DNA of 64,000 bases, from contig NZ_BCMJ01000004.1 of assembly GCF_002583405.1 (NCBI RefSeq), positions 186,001-250,000 on the forward strand, given 5' to 3'. The DNA is from Secundilactobacillus silagincola (GTDB lineage Bacteria; Bacillota; Bacilli; Lactobacillales; Lactobacillaceae). This document shows positions 8,106 through 16,734 of the stretch, piece by piece. A program made the position numbers and the translations under genes. Under the pieces are notes generated by a model that was not told the origin of the DNA, ran no database searches, and worked only from the letters and a program-made list of their open reading frames with translations. Position 1 is the stretch's first letter. Each line of letters opens with the position of its first letter.

Positions 8106-8995
8106 CTGGGGTCACCCGCTTTCAATCGAAAAATCTCGTCTAGGGTTGGCGGTTGTTGACTGAATTCCTCCATATATTCACCGTTTGACAGTCGCTGAAA
8201 GATCTCCCTGCCAGCTACCGGATCATCCACTCTTAAGCGATAACGCTGATGTGAAAGTGCCGTCACTTCTACCACGTGAGGTAACTGTGATAATTGCACG
8301 GTTGACCAATCCGTAGTGACAAAAATTTCATTTTTACCAAACTGTTCACGAATGGAACGAATCTCGCCGTGCAGTACCATCTCACCCTTACGCATCATGA
8401 CTAACTCGTCGCAAAGTGCTTCCACGTTGCCCATATCATGACTGGAAAAGATGATCGCTGCACCGTCTTTCTTAGCGTTTAAAATTGCCTGCTCCAAAAT
8501 ATCAACGTTTACGGGATCCAGACCACTAAAAGGTTCATCTAGAATAATCAGCGATGGTCGATGAATCAGCGTACAAATCAACTGAACTTTCTGCTGATTA
8601 CCTTTGGATAAGGACTTGATCTTATCGGTCTTTTTCCCTTTCACTTCGAACCGTTGCATCCACTGATCAATAGCCGGTTTAATCTGCTTGGCAGACTTAC
8701 CCTTTAAACGCGCTAAGTACAGAATCTGCTGTTCAACCGTCATCTTAGGCATTAGACTGCGTTCTTCGGGTAAATAACCAATTTGATTGAAAACCTGCTC
8801 GTTGATTAGCTGACCATTCCAAGTAATCTGGCCGTCGTAATGAATGAAACTTAAGATGCTATGAAACGTAGTTGATTTACCAGCGCCGTTTTGACCAATT
8901 AAACCTAAGATTTCGCCTTTTTCTACGTTATAGGTGACGTCATTTAAGGCCTGTAAATCGCCAAACCGCTTAGACAAGTGTTCGATTTTTAGCAT
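8102..8995 (-). CDS. ABC exporter ATPase (NatA-like)
   Basis: A cytoplasmic ATPase of 297 residues driving the permease encoded next to it. The Walker A sequence is GQNGAGKST, the signature is LSKGNQQ and the Walker B is LIILDEPFSGLDP. The C-terminal 80 residues form the extra domain typical of NatA/CcmA-type ATPases. The start at MLKIEHLSKRFGD is preferred because GGGGGCAG precedes it and the domain begins there. The upstream 15 codons to 9040 have no RBS. Confidence 0.9.
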   Translation of the reverse strand: MLKIEHLSKRFGDLQALNDVTYNVEKGEILGLIGQNGAGKSTTFHSILSFIHYDGQITWNGQLINEQVFNQIGYLPEERSLMPKMTVEQQILYLARLKGKSAKQIKPAIDQWMQRFEVKGKKTDKIKSLSKGNQQKVQLICTLIHRPSLIILDEPFSGLDPVNVDILEQAILNAKKDGAAIIFSSHDMGNVEALCDELVMMRKGEMVLHGEIRSIREQFGKNEIFVTTDWSTVQLSQLPHVVEVTALSHQRYRLRVDDPVAGREIFQRLSNGEYMEEFSQQPPTLDEIFRLKAGDPR

Positions 8996-9263
8996 GCTAG
9001 CTGCCCCCTTTTTCCGTGCGTCCAATCTTATGTTTATCATACCAAATCAACCGAAACATTTGGCCAAAATAAGTGGTAAAGGACAAAATATGAGGTCATC
9101 ATTTTGGTAAATTTAAATTAAAAAAGTTACAAAAAAACTTAGTTTCATTCTAATCTAGGTTCCTATTAGTGGATGATGGTATAGTATAACTACAAAATCA
9201 TTCATTGTTTCACATCTGCAACCACCGCAAATTTGATACATATCTAACCTTGGAGGATATCCC

Positions 9264-9971
9264 TTGAAAACGAAAATTTTATTAGTAGAAGACGAAGCGG
9301 CTCTAGCTGACTCCTTAACAACCGAATTTGAACTGGAACTTGATAATGTAGAAGTGATTTGGGCTAAAGATGGTCTGGAAGCACTAGATAAGTTTCGGGA
9401 TAATCAGGCAAACCTAGGCTTAATTGTGCTGGATTGGATGCTACCGCGCCTTGATGGCTTCAGTGTGCTACGACGAATTAGAAAAACCAGTCAAGTCCCG
9501 ATTATTATGCTGACTGCTCGGGATTACATCGGTGATAAAGTTGCGGGGCTAACTGGCGGGGCTGATGACTATGTCACTAAGCCATTCGAGATGGAAGAAC
9601 TGATTGCCCGTGTCGAGGTGGCATTACGCCACAGTGTGCCAGCGCAGGAAACCACCAAAGTTTATACCGTCTCAGATTTAACTGTCGATACTGAAAATAA
9701 GCGTGTTTCGCATAACGGCAAGATTATTCCGCTAACTCAACGAGAATATGAGCTTCTGGTCGTGTTAATTACTCATGAAAATGAACCCTGCTCACGTGAA
9801 TCACTCTTGGATAGCGTCTGGGGCGTAGATTTTGACGGCCAGCCAAATATTTTGGATGTCTACATCAAAAACTTACGTACTAAGATCGATTCAGTTCACA
9901 ACCAGCAAAAATTAATCCACACCGTTCGAGGCGTCGGCTATATGCTGTCTGAAAACGTCCAAGAAAGGTGA
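9264..9971 (+). CDS. OmpR/PhoB-family response regulator
   Basis: A 235-residue transcription factor. The receiver domain (1-120) has the acidic pair ED at 10-11, phospho-acceptor Asp57 in VLDWMLP and Lys near 106 (TKPF). The winged-helix DNA-binding domain (about 135-230) carries LTQREYELL and RGVGYML. The start is TTG at 9264, supported by GGAGG at 9252-9256. It precedes the kinase gene with the stop nearly touching its start. The pair lies directly upstream of an envelope glycosylation operon in the same orientation and may control it or an envelope stress response. That role is inferred from position. Confidence 0.93.
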   Translation: MKTKILLVEDEAALADSLTTEFELELDNVEVIWAKDGLEALDKFRDNQANLGLIVLDWMLPRLDGFSVLRRIRKTSQVPIIMLTARDYIGDKVAGLTGGADDYVTKPFEMEELIARVEVALRHSVPAQETTKVYTVSDLTVDTENKRVSHNGKIIPLTQREYELLVVLITHENEPCSRESLLDSVWGVDFDGQPNILDVYIKNLRTKIDSVHNQQKLIHTVRGVGYMLSENVQER

Positions 9972-9976
9972 GCAAC

Positions 9977-11350
9977 ATGAAAAAAGGAAAGCAGCGTAAT
10001 CAATCAAGCGCAGCTATCATGCTCCGAAGCCTGATGACCATGGTGGTCGTTCTCACCCTTGCCTTAGGATTGATGACTATTTTAGCGGTAGGCCATCAGT
10101 TATTAAGAGAAGTCGGCTCGAATACCATAAACATTACTAACAGCCTCATCAAAGTCAATATTGATGGCGATGATGACTGGAAAAGCTGGCGTAAAAACAG
10201 CACGTTAGATACCAGTGCAAGTTATGTTTACGTTCATAATCGCCGCGCAGATGCTAAAACTGAATATTACTTTTCACCTAATGCGCGTGATCTTCTAAAA
10301 GTTAAACCGGTAAAAATACCTTTAGTACCACACGTTTACTATCGTCCCGGCTTTGGTTTTCTATACCACCGGCTAGTCCATGCCCGTGGTATCACTTACA
10401 CCCTTTGGCAAAATATGTACTCCCAGTTGGCTGTACTCTTCCGGGTCATTGAAGTAACAGCATTTTTACTCATTTTGACCGTGCTTGTGGCACCACTTTA
10501 TATTCGTCGACTGACCAAACGGCTGACTGATCCCGTGTCGAGTCTTTCTAGAACGACTAAAGTGATTGCTGCCGCCAAAGAACCAGGCTCCATGAAATTG
10601 CCCGTCCCTAATCGGCCAATGGAAGTTAGCGAACTGGCTACCAACTTTAATGAATTATTGGGTAAACTGGACAAACGACAAGAACAGCAGAAACTCTTCG
10701 TTATGAATGCTGCCCATGAATTACGGACACCGATTGCGACCATTCGCAGCCATGCGCAATTGATTGAACGTCATGGCAAGGAGCACCCCGAGATCATCGA
10801 AAAATCAGTCCGCTATATTACCGAAGAATCCCGCCAAATGCAGCAGCTGATTGAAGAATTACTGGCGTTATCGCGAGCTGATCGATTAGTGCTGGAAGTT
10901 CAACCGCTCGATTTAAGTGCGGTTGTGGCAAATACCGTTCAGAAAATGACCGACACGTTCCCGCAAACTTTCAAAACTGAGATAGCGCCAAATGTGCACC
11001 TCACTGGTAACGAAAATGCGATTGAGCAAATTCTCAACAGCATCTTAACCAACGCTTCGAAATATTCACCCAAAGACAGTACGATTGAAATCAGTCTTGT
11101 TCAAACGAACGACGGTGGTTCGCAAATCGCCATTAAAGACCAGGGCCGAGGCATCAGTGATGAAGACAAGGCACACATCTTTGAACGTTTCTATCGGGGT
11201 GCGGATGTTCGCGGTTCCGTTTCGGGGACTGGTCTTGGATTGGCAATCGCTGCACAATTAACAGAACTTCTCGGCGGTGAGCTAAGCGTTAAAGATAACT
11301 ACCCAACTGGCACGATTTTTACTTTAGAAATTGCATCTAGGCCAGCCTGA
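9977..11350 (+). CDS. Sensor histidine kinase
   Basis: A membrane kinase of 457 residues that partners the regulator upstream. It has a first helix (about 15-45), an extracytoplasmic sensor of about 105 residues, a second helix (about 150-178), a HAMP linker, and a dimerisation box AAHELRTP with phospho-His247. The ATPase domain shows an N-box (NASKYSP), G1 (DQGRG), F box (FERFYRG) and G2 (GTGLGLAIA). ATG at 9977 has AAAGG eight bases upstream and is preferred over the GTG at 9968. The ligand is unknown. Confidence 0.93.
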   Translation: MKKGKQRNQSSAAIMLRSLMTMVVVLTLALGLMTILAVGHQLLREVGSNTINITNSLIKVNIDGDDDWKSWRKNSTLDTSASYVYVHNRRADAKTEYYFSPNARDLLKVKPVKIPLVPHVYYRPGFGFLYHRLVHARGITYTLWQNMYSQLAVLFRVIEVTAFLLILTVLVAPLYIRRLTKRLTDPVSSLSRTTKVIAAAKEPGSMKLPVPNRPMEVSELATNFNELLGKLDKRQEQQKLFVMNAAHELRTPIATIRSHAQLIERHGKEHPEIIEKSVRYITEESRQMQQLIEELLALSRADRLVLEVQPLDLSAVVANTVQKMTDTFPQTFKTEIAPNVHLTGNENAIEQILNSILTNASKYSPKDSTIEISLVQTNDGGSQIAIKDQGRGISDEDKAHIFERFYRGADVRGSVSGTGLGLAIAAQLTELLGGELSVKDNYPTGTIFTLEIASRPA

Positions 11351-11372
11351 ATGCAAGATACTTTAAACCTAC

Positions 11373-11407
11373 AAAAAACTTCTCAAATTTTTTTGAGAAG
11401 TTTTTTT
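11373..11407 (+). terminator. Rho-independent terminator
   Basis: AAACTTCTCAAA, loop, TTTGAGAAGTTT followed by T7, after the histidine kinase. It separates the two-component genes from the glycosylation operon. Confidence 0.9.
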
Positions 11408-11592
11408 GTACTTTTTAAGTGAATTCTGAATTTTCTTCAGATAAAAAGCCTAACGCCGCAATATTTACCATCATTTAACTAAAAAAAATTGAGTTTTAAT
11501 TGAGTTTTTATAGGTGGGCAGCACATACAAATCCGTCTATTCTGATTACATTATCAACCGACGAAAGTCTGGATAAGAAGGGGGACTCATTT

Positions 11593-12228
11593 ATGTCCAT
11601 ATTAATACTTACCACCTTATTACCACACCTGATCAGCCAATTTGGCAACCTTGTCTACGTTGGCCTATTCGCCCTAATCTTTATCGAGACCGGCGTTGTT
11701 GTCCTACCGTTCCTGCCTGGGGATTCGATTCTGTTTCTATGCGGATCACTCGCAGCATTGAGTACCCATTCACTCAATATCGGTATCCTCATACTCACAC
11801 TTGGCCTTGCTGCCATCCTAGGTGATTCCCTAAACTTTGAAATTGGTAAACATTTCGGCAAAAAACTGTTTCAACATCGGTTGCTTAGCCGTTTTATTAA
11901 ACCCGAATATTTAACTCGCTCCGAAAAATTCTATCAAAAACACGGTAAATCAGCTATTTTCCTTGGCCGCTTTATTCCCATCATCCGGACCTTTACACCA
12001 TTCACAGCTGGGATGAGCAACATGCGACATCGCGATTTTATTATCTACAACGTTTTAGGCGCAGTGTCATGGATCTTAATCACTCTTGGTTCTGGCTTCC
12101 TACTTGGCAATAACGTGATCGTCAAAGCCCACTTTGAGCCCATCATGCTTGCGGTTGTCGGTATTTCAATGATTCCAGCCGCCATTTCAGTTCTGCGGCA
12201 TCGTGGAGGTGCAGCAAATGCCAGCTAG
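11593..12228 (+). CDS. DedA/SNARE-associated family membrane protein
   Basis: A 211-residue polytopic protein. The DedA signature is visible in FIETGVVVLPFLPGDSILF near the N-terminus and in FLGRFIPIIRTFTPFTAGMSNM, and re-entrant and transmembrane helices are predicted. DedA proteins have been shown to recycle lipid carriers such as undecaprenyl phosphate or phosphatidylethanolamine across the membrane. The start MSILILTT has AAGGGGGAC upstream. The longer frame from 11500 does not. It is the first gene of an operon whose other members make or use polyprenyl-phosphate sugars, so a C55-P recycling role is plausible. Confidence 0.88.
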   Translation: MSILILTTLLPHLISQFGNLVYVGLFALIFIETGVVVLPFLPGDSILFLCGSLAALSTHSLNIGILILTLGLAAILGDSLNFEIGKHFGKKLFQHRLLSRFIKPEYLTRSEKFYQKHGKSAIFLGRFIPIIRTFTPFTAGMSNMRHRDFIIYNVLGAVSWILITLGSGFLLGNNVIVKAHFEPIMLAVVGISMIPAAISVLRHRGGAANAS

Positions 12229-12874
12229 GCAAAAAAATCTCGTTGGTGCAGGGTTCCTGATTGTCTTCACCTATCTAGCCTATTGCGTGGTTACTCACGC
12301 AGTTTGGCTACAGCAATTTGATTCAGCTACCGCAACATTATTAGCAGGAATCGTGACCCCAGCGAACTCAATCGTTTTTAAAGCCATTGCATTCCTAGGT
12401 AGTCCAGCAACGGTGATCGGTATCACTTGTATCCTCTGTCTCTGGCTTTGGATTAGGCACAGCGTAATCTTGAGCCTCTGGATTGGCGGTCTTCAACTGT
12501 TTGGTTCTGCTATCGCTGAAATAATCAAGAAAATCGTTGCCAGACCTCGACCGTTACACCAATTAATTCCTGACACTGGATTCAGTTTTCCAAGCGGTCA
12601 TACCTTTTGCACAGCTATTTTCGTTTTTACCATCCTCATGCTTGTTCTACCATCAATCAAAAAACGTAATTGCCAAATCGTAGCAATCATAGCCGGCATT
12701 ATCTGGATTATGTTTGTCGCAATCTCCCGTGTTTACTTCCGAGACCACTTTGCTTCTGACGTGATTGGCAGCGCCCTGCTAGCATCAGGTTATTGGCTTC
12801 TGATTACGCCCTACGAAACTCAAATTAAAAATTTAATCGGTAAATGTTTACCGGAAAGGATTCAATCATTATGA
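12218..12874 (+). CDS. PAP2-superfamily lipid phosphatase
   Basis: A 218-residue membrane phosphatase with all three family motifs: KKIVARPRP, PSGHTF and SRVYFRDHFASD, which supply the catalytic His and Asp. Likely substrates are undecaprenyl diphosphate (BcrC/PgpB role) or phosphatidylglycerophosphate. The ATG at 12218 lies inside the end of dedA with GGAGGTG seven bases upstream. It overlaps the next gene by ATGA. Context with DedA and polyprenyl-sugar enzymes favours a lipid-carrier recycling role. Confidence 0.9.
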   Translation: MPARQKNLVGAGFLIVFTYLAYCVVTHAVWLQQFDSATATLLAGIVTPANSIVFKAIAFLGSPATVIGITCILCLWLWIRHSVILSLWIGGLQLFGSAIAEIIKKIVARPRPLHQLIPDTGFSFPSGHTFCTAIFVFTILMLVLPSIKKRNCQIVAIIAGIIWIMFVAISRVYFRDHFASDVIGSALLASGYWLLITPYETQIKNLIGKCLPERIQSL

Positions 12875-13827
12875 ACACTCAAAAACTAACTATCGTGATT
12901 CCAGCCTACAACGAAGAAGAAATTCTCGTTAATTCAGTCCATCGTCTAATCGATATTGAAGACCAGATTGCAGCAAAGGAAGCACAAGGACTCCAAGGAA
13001 TCCGTGCTGATATTTTAATTGTGGACGATGGCTCCAAGGATCGAACTTGGGAACTGGTTGAACAGTTACATCAAGAAAATTCTCGCGTTAAGGGGCTCCG
13101 TTTTTCCCGTAATTTCGGTCATCAGCCAGCTTTGATTGCCGGTTTAAATGAAGCCGTTAAAACTGCTGATATGTTAGTCACTATTGACGCTGATCTTCAA
13201 GATGATCCGGACAAAATCCCAGAGATGGTTGAATTGTACGCTGGTGGTGACGACATCGTCTACGGTGTTCGCAATAACCGCGACTCTGATTCCTGGTTCA
13301 AACGTACTACGGCTCAAGGCTACTACCGAACACTCCATATGCTAGGTGTCGAATTAGTCCCCAACCACGCTGATTTCCGCCTCATGTCAAAACGGGCCGT
13401 ACAGACTCTCCTGGACTACCCTGAACGCAATATGTTCATCCGTGGCATTATTCCAAAGTTAGGCTTTAAAACGGGGCGCGTTGAATACAAACGAACCCCG
13501 AGAATGGCTGGTGAATCAAAATACCCGCTTAAAAAAATGATTGCCTTCGCTTGGGATGGCATTACGAGTCTTACCATCGCGCCCGTGCGTTTGATCTTGA
13601 TTCTCGGAACAATCGCTTGTCTCTTAGCAATGGGCATGGTTGCGTATGCTGTTATTTTAAAGATCTTAGGTCTGACCGTTCACGGCTGGTCTTCCCTCAT
13701 GGTTTCAATGTGGTTCATGGGTGGTGTGCAGCTAATCAGTTTAGGTGTCATTGGCGAATACATTGGCAAACTAACGACGGAAGTAAAGGACCGTCCAAGA
13801 TACACGATTCAAACCATCTTAGAGTAG
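12871..13827 (+). CDS. GtrB/DPM1-like polyprenyl-phosphate glycosyltransferase
   Basis: A 318-residue GT2 enzyme that probably moves a sugar from a nucleotide donor onto undecaprenyl phosphate at the inner face of the membrane. Motifs are VIPAYNEEE at the N-terminus, DDGSKD, DADLQDDP (metal-binding DxD region) and two C-terminal helices (about 235-260 and 270-295), as in GtrB/CsbB proteins. The start ATG overlaps the PAP2 stop (ATGA). It is followed by a large membrane protein and GtrA proteins, the standard three-part Gtr glycosylation system. The sugar is unknown. Confidence 0.92.
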   Translation: MNTQKLTIVIPAYNEEEILVNSVHRLIDIEDQIAAKEAQGLQGIRADILIVDDGSKDRTWELVEQLHQENSRVKGLRFSRNFGHQPALIAGLNEAVKTADMLVTIDADLQDDPDKIPEMVELYAGGDDIVYGVRNNRDSDSWFKRTTAQGYYRTLHMLGVELVPNHADFRLMSKRAVQTLLDYPERNMFIRGIIPKLGFKTGRVEYKRTPRMAGESKYPLKKMIAFAWDGITSLTIAPVRLILILGTIACLLAMGMVAYAVILKILGLTVHGWSSLMVSMWFMGGVQLISLGVIGEYIGKLTTEVKDRPRYTIQTILE

Positions 13828-13836
13828 GTGAAAATA

Positions 13837-15783
13837 ATGACTCGCAAGGCCTTTCCAACTTTTTTATCAGCTGTGTTAATTGGCTGTTTAATAATTGGTA
13901 TCCTTGGCAATTTAACTGATTACACTGGCATCGCGGTGCTAATCGTAGCCGTTCTCATCTGCATCAGTACCCAGTTACTTGCTAATCGGATCAACACATT
14001 AAAATTTACCCATTTCCGTCTCGCAATTGGTATTGGCTTACTAGCCATGCTAGCAGGGCAAATTTTTGTCCTGGGCACCATGCCGGTAACAGTCTACCAT
14101 GACCCCTATCGCGTTCTTTCTCAGGCGGATCAAATAGCAGCCGGCCATATGACTTGGGACATTACGTATTTCTGGCGTTATGCCAATAACGTCCCACTAG
14201 CCTACCTGATGTCGCTTTGGTTGAGAGTCACTCAATTATTTGGATTGACGACTAACTTATCCGTACATTTATTAAGCATTCTCACCCTTGATAGCTTTAT
14301 CGTCTTACTGCTATCAACTATTTGGAAAATGAGCCATCGAAAAAGTTTGGTAGCCGGTGTTTTGGCCTTCCTGGCACTAACGCCATTTGCCTACACCTAC
14401 TATTTACAAGTTTTTTATTCGGATTTGACTACCATGCTAGTCCTTCTGATTGTTATGAGAGTTGTCATGGACTGGCCACAGGGCTCAAAAACGAACCACC
14501 TTTTGTCCGGTATCGGTCTAGTTATCAGTGTCTTAATCGGTGCGTTACTTAAACCAAATATTATCGTCTTGCTGCCGGCTTTAGCTGTTGTTGCCCTTAT
14601 TCTGATGAAAAAGAAATTATTTAAAAAAAGCCGGTTGTTAGCCCCCATTATTTTGATTGCATTAAGTTTTGGCTTAAGCCTACCTGCCACTCAAGCAATC
14701 AACCATGCCAGCAACTATACACCTGAAGCCAAGTACGCCTTTCCCGTCACCCACTGGATGATGATGGGTGTTAATCCAACACACTATGGGACTTATTCAG
14801 GTAAAGATGTGGGCCAAGACATTAAACTACCTAACAAAACCGCTCGAAGCCACTCTGACTTAAAGCACATTTCAAAGCGAGTTAAAAAATTAGGCGCGTT
14901 GGGATTAATCAAACTTTGGGTAGTCAAAATTGGGATTCTACTGAATGTTAGAGGTATCCAAGATTGGTATAATGGTGGCTTCCGTTCAGCACCCGTTTGG
15001 TACCAGCGACACGCTCGTTTCTTCATGGAACTCACCATTATCAGTTACGCTGCCGCAACTCTAGCACTTTGGTTGACCCTGATTCGCAGGCTATGCGTTT
15101 GGCGACCTGATCTTACCGATAGTCATCAGGTAACCGCGTTGCTAGCAATCGTGACCACCCTAGGTTATTTTGCTTTCCACACACTGCTATGGGAGGTTGA
15201 ACCTCGCTATGGTCAAGCTGCATTACCATTGATCTGGCTTTTACTAGCCGCAACGCCGATTCCCGCAAGAGACCAGCAACGGGTGACTAATGCACCGAAA
15301 CGCTTGGCACCTTTGAGCATGGCAGTGACTTTCTTACTGGGTCTTGGCTTTGCTGGCATCTTTGGTCACTCGCAGTTTAAAACCATCGTCGTAGCTGCAC
15401 AACGTAGTCAGCTTTCCGAGCAATATCACGCTAAACCGACCACAATACAACCAGGACAGACGATTACTGAAGATGTCACTCTATCAGGGGCTGCCAACCG
15501 TTTTGCCCTACAGATTCATAATGGGTCAAAGGTAAACGCCAGCTTAATGAATCTCAAAACACATGTAAATTATCATCTGACGCCAGCAACACGAAACTAT
15601 CATCTTCACCAACACCTTACAGCTGGAAAATATCGTATGACGATTCGAAACGGCACCAGCAAAAGTCAGCCAGTCGATGTGGTCCAAACCTACCACTATC
15701 AATTAGCTGATCACCCGGTCGTCGTTAACGGGCAAGCTAATCAAAATGCTTCTCTAGTTTACACTTTCCGACTACACCTCTAA
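13837..15783 (+). CDS. Large GT-C-like membrane glycosyltransferase of a Gtr system
   Basis: A 648-residue protein with about 11-12 predicted membrane helices across residues 1-500 and a C-terminal extracytoplasmic beta-rich domain (about 530-648). An early outer loop holds YHDPYRVLSQADQIAAGH and an acidic/aromatic run, where GT-C enzymes place their catalytic acid. By position it should transfer the sugar from the flipped polyprenyl phosphate onto a wall or teichoic acid acceptor. ATG at 13837 follows GTAGGTG and is preferred over the GTG at 13828. The acceptor and exact family are not recognised. Confidence 0.75.
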   Translation: MTRKAFPTFLSAVLIGCLIIGILGNLTDYTGIAVLIVAVLICISTQLLANRINTLKFTHFRLAIGIGLLAMLAGQIFVLGTMPVTVYHDPYRVLSQADQIAAGHMTWDITYFWRYANNVPLAYLMSLWLRVTQLFGLTTNLSVHLLSILTLDSFIVLLLSTIWKMSHRKSLVAGVLAFLALTPFAYTYYLQVFYSDLTTMLVLLIVMRVVMDWPQGSKTNHLLSGIGLVISVLIGALLKPNIIVLLPALAVVALILMKKKLFKKSRLLAPIILIALSFGLSLPATQAINHASNYTPEAKYAFPVTHWMMMGVNPTHYGTYSGKDVGQDIKLPNKTARSHSDLKHISKRVKKLGALGLIKLWVVKIGILLNVRGIQDWYNGGFRSAPVWYQRHARFFMELTIISYAAATLALWLTLIRRLCVWRPDLTDSHQVTALLAIVTTLGYFAFHTLLWEVEPRYGQAALPLIWLLLAATPIPARDQQRVTNAPKRLAPLSMAVTFLLGLGFAGIFGHSQFKTIVVAAQRSQLSEQYHAKPTTIQPGQTITEDVTLSGAANRFALQIHNGSKVNASLMNLKTHVNYHLTPATRNYHLHQHLTAGKYRMTIRNGTSKSQPVDVVQTYHYQLADHPVVVNGQANQNASLVYTFRLHL

Positions 15784-15798
15784 AAGGAGTTACTTTTA

Positions 15799-16179
15799 AT
15801 GGACAAAACTATCAAAATAGACTGCATCAAGCGTAGTGAATCGTTCCGTTACCTCGTTGTTGGCGGTGGAACCACCTTAATCAACATCGTCTTCCTCTTC
15901 GGTTTAACTCACATTGCTGTCCCGTGGGCTTTGGCAAATATGATCGCTTGGTTCGCAAGTGTTCTATTCGCCTTTATCGCCAATAAGATTGTTTTTGCCG
16001 ATTCTGCAATGGCTGCTCCTAAAGTCGTCGTTAAGGAGGGACTGCGTTTCTTCGTACTTCGTGGTGCCTCACTGCTGGTTAATACCGCTATTTTATTTAC
16101 CACGGGGATGACCCTAATGCATGGTTCACACGTAGCTGTAGGTTCTACAAATAACTTAAAACCCGTTAATATTGTCTGA
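15799..16179 (+). pseudogene. GtrA-like flippase, decaying duplicate
   Basis: A 126-residue frame homologous to the next gene over residues 1-108 (shared RYLVVGG-TTLINIV, VLFAFIANK and LRGASLL). The last membrane helix and its VIGLNYVFSKHIF end are replaced by an unrelated polar tail (SHVAVGSTNNLKPVNIV). A lysine is missing in the NKKVVF region and an extra residue is present before MTLMHG. The gene kept its start and AAAGGAG-type RBS but has probably lost function, with the intact copy 20 bp downstream taking over. It could still be a short functional variant. Confidence 0.6.
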
Positions 16180-16198
16180 TTAAAAAGGAGCTGTAACT

Positions 16199-16603
16199 TT
16201 GGATAAAACCATCAAAATTCTCTACACTAAATATGGCGAGGCCTTTCGCTACCTCGTTGTTGGCGGACTAACAACCCTAATCAACATCGTCATCTTTTTT
16301 AGCTTGACGCATATCGCTATTCCCTGGTTCTGGGCAAACGTTGTTGCTTGGTTCTTAAGTGTCTTGTTTGCCTTTATCGCCAACAAGAAAGTCGTCTTCG
16401 GTTCAACTGACATGGCTCCCAGCGTCGTTTTTAAAGAAGGCATGAGTTTCTTCGCGCTTCGGGGCGCTTCATTGCTGGCTGATACCGCCATCCTATTTGT
16501 GGGACTGACCCTCATGCACGGTTCACCAATCATTGTCAAAATTGTTGATCAAGTCGTCGTCATTGGCTTGAATTACGTCTTTAGCAAGCATATTTTCTCT
16601 TGA
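16199..16603 (+). CDS. GtrA-family polyprenyl-sugar flippase subunit
   Basis: A 134-residue four-helix membrane protein of the GtrA family, which helps bring polyprenyl-phosphate-linked sugars to the outer face. Helices are at about 17-37, 42-62, 82-102 and 108-130. The start is TTG at 16199 with AAAAGGAG nine bases upstream. It is the last gene of the glycosylation operon, after a tandem degenerate copy, and is followed by a palindromic repeat. Confidence 0.87.
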   Translation: MDKTIKILYTKYGEAFRYLVVGGLTTLINIVIFFSLTHIAIPWFWANVVAWFLSVLFAFIANKKVVFGSTDMAPSVVFKEGMSFFALRGASLLADTAILFVGLTLMHGSPIIVKIVDQVVVIGLNYVFSKHIFS

Positions 16604-16611
16604 TGCAGTGA

Positions 16612-16721
16612 GTGACAAAACTCGGTAGATTTCAGAATTTAACAAAAACAATGCGTATTCCGTCAAATTTTGTCGGAATACGCATTGTTTTTGTTAAATG
16701 GCAGGAAGTTGAATCTTGACA
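16612..16721. repeat. Intergenic palindrome, family A, copy 2
   Basis: Homologous to 1073-1184 and 57163-57273 in the outer frame (GTGACAAAACTCGGTAGAT and TTAAATGGCAGGAA). The inner stem differs: AATGCGTATTCCG pairs with CGGAATACGCATT. Changes on one arm are matched on the other. It lies between convergent genes. Confidence 0.87.
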
Positions 16722-16734
16722 CAGCCCCTTGATG

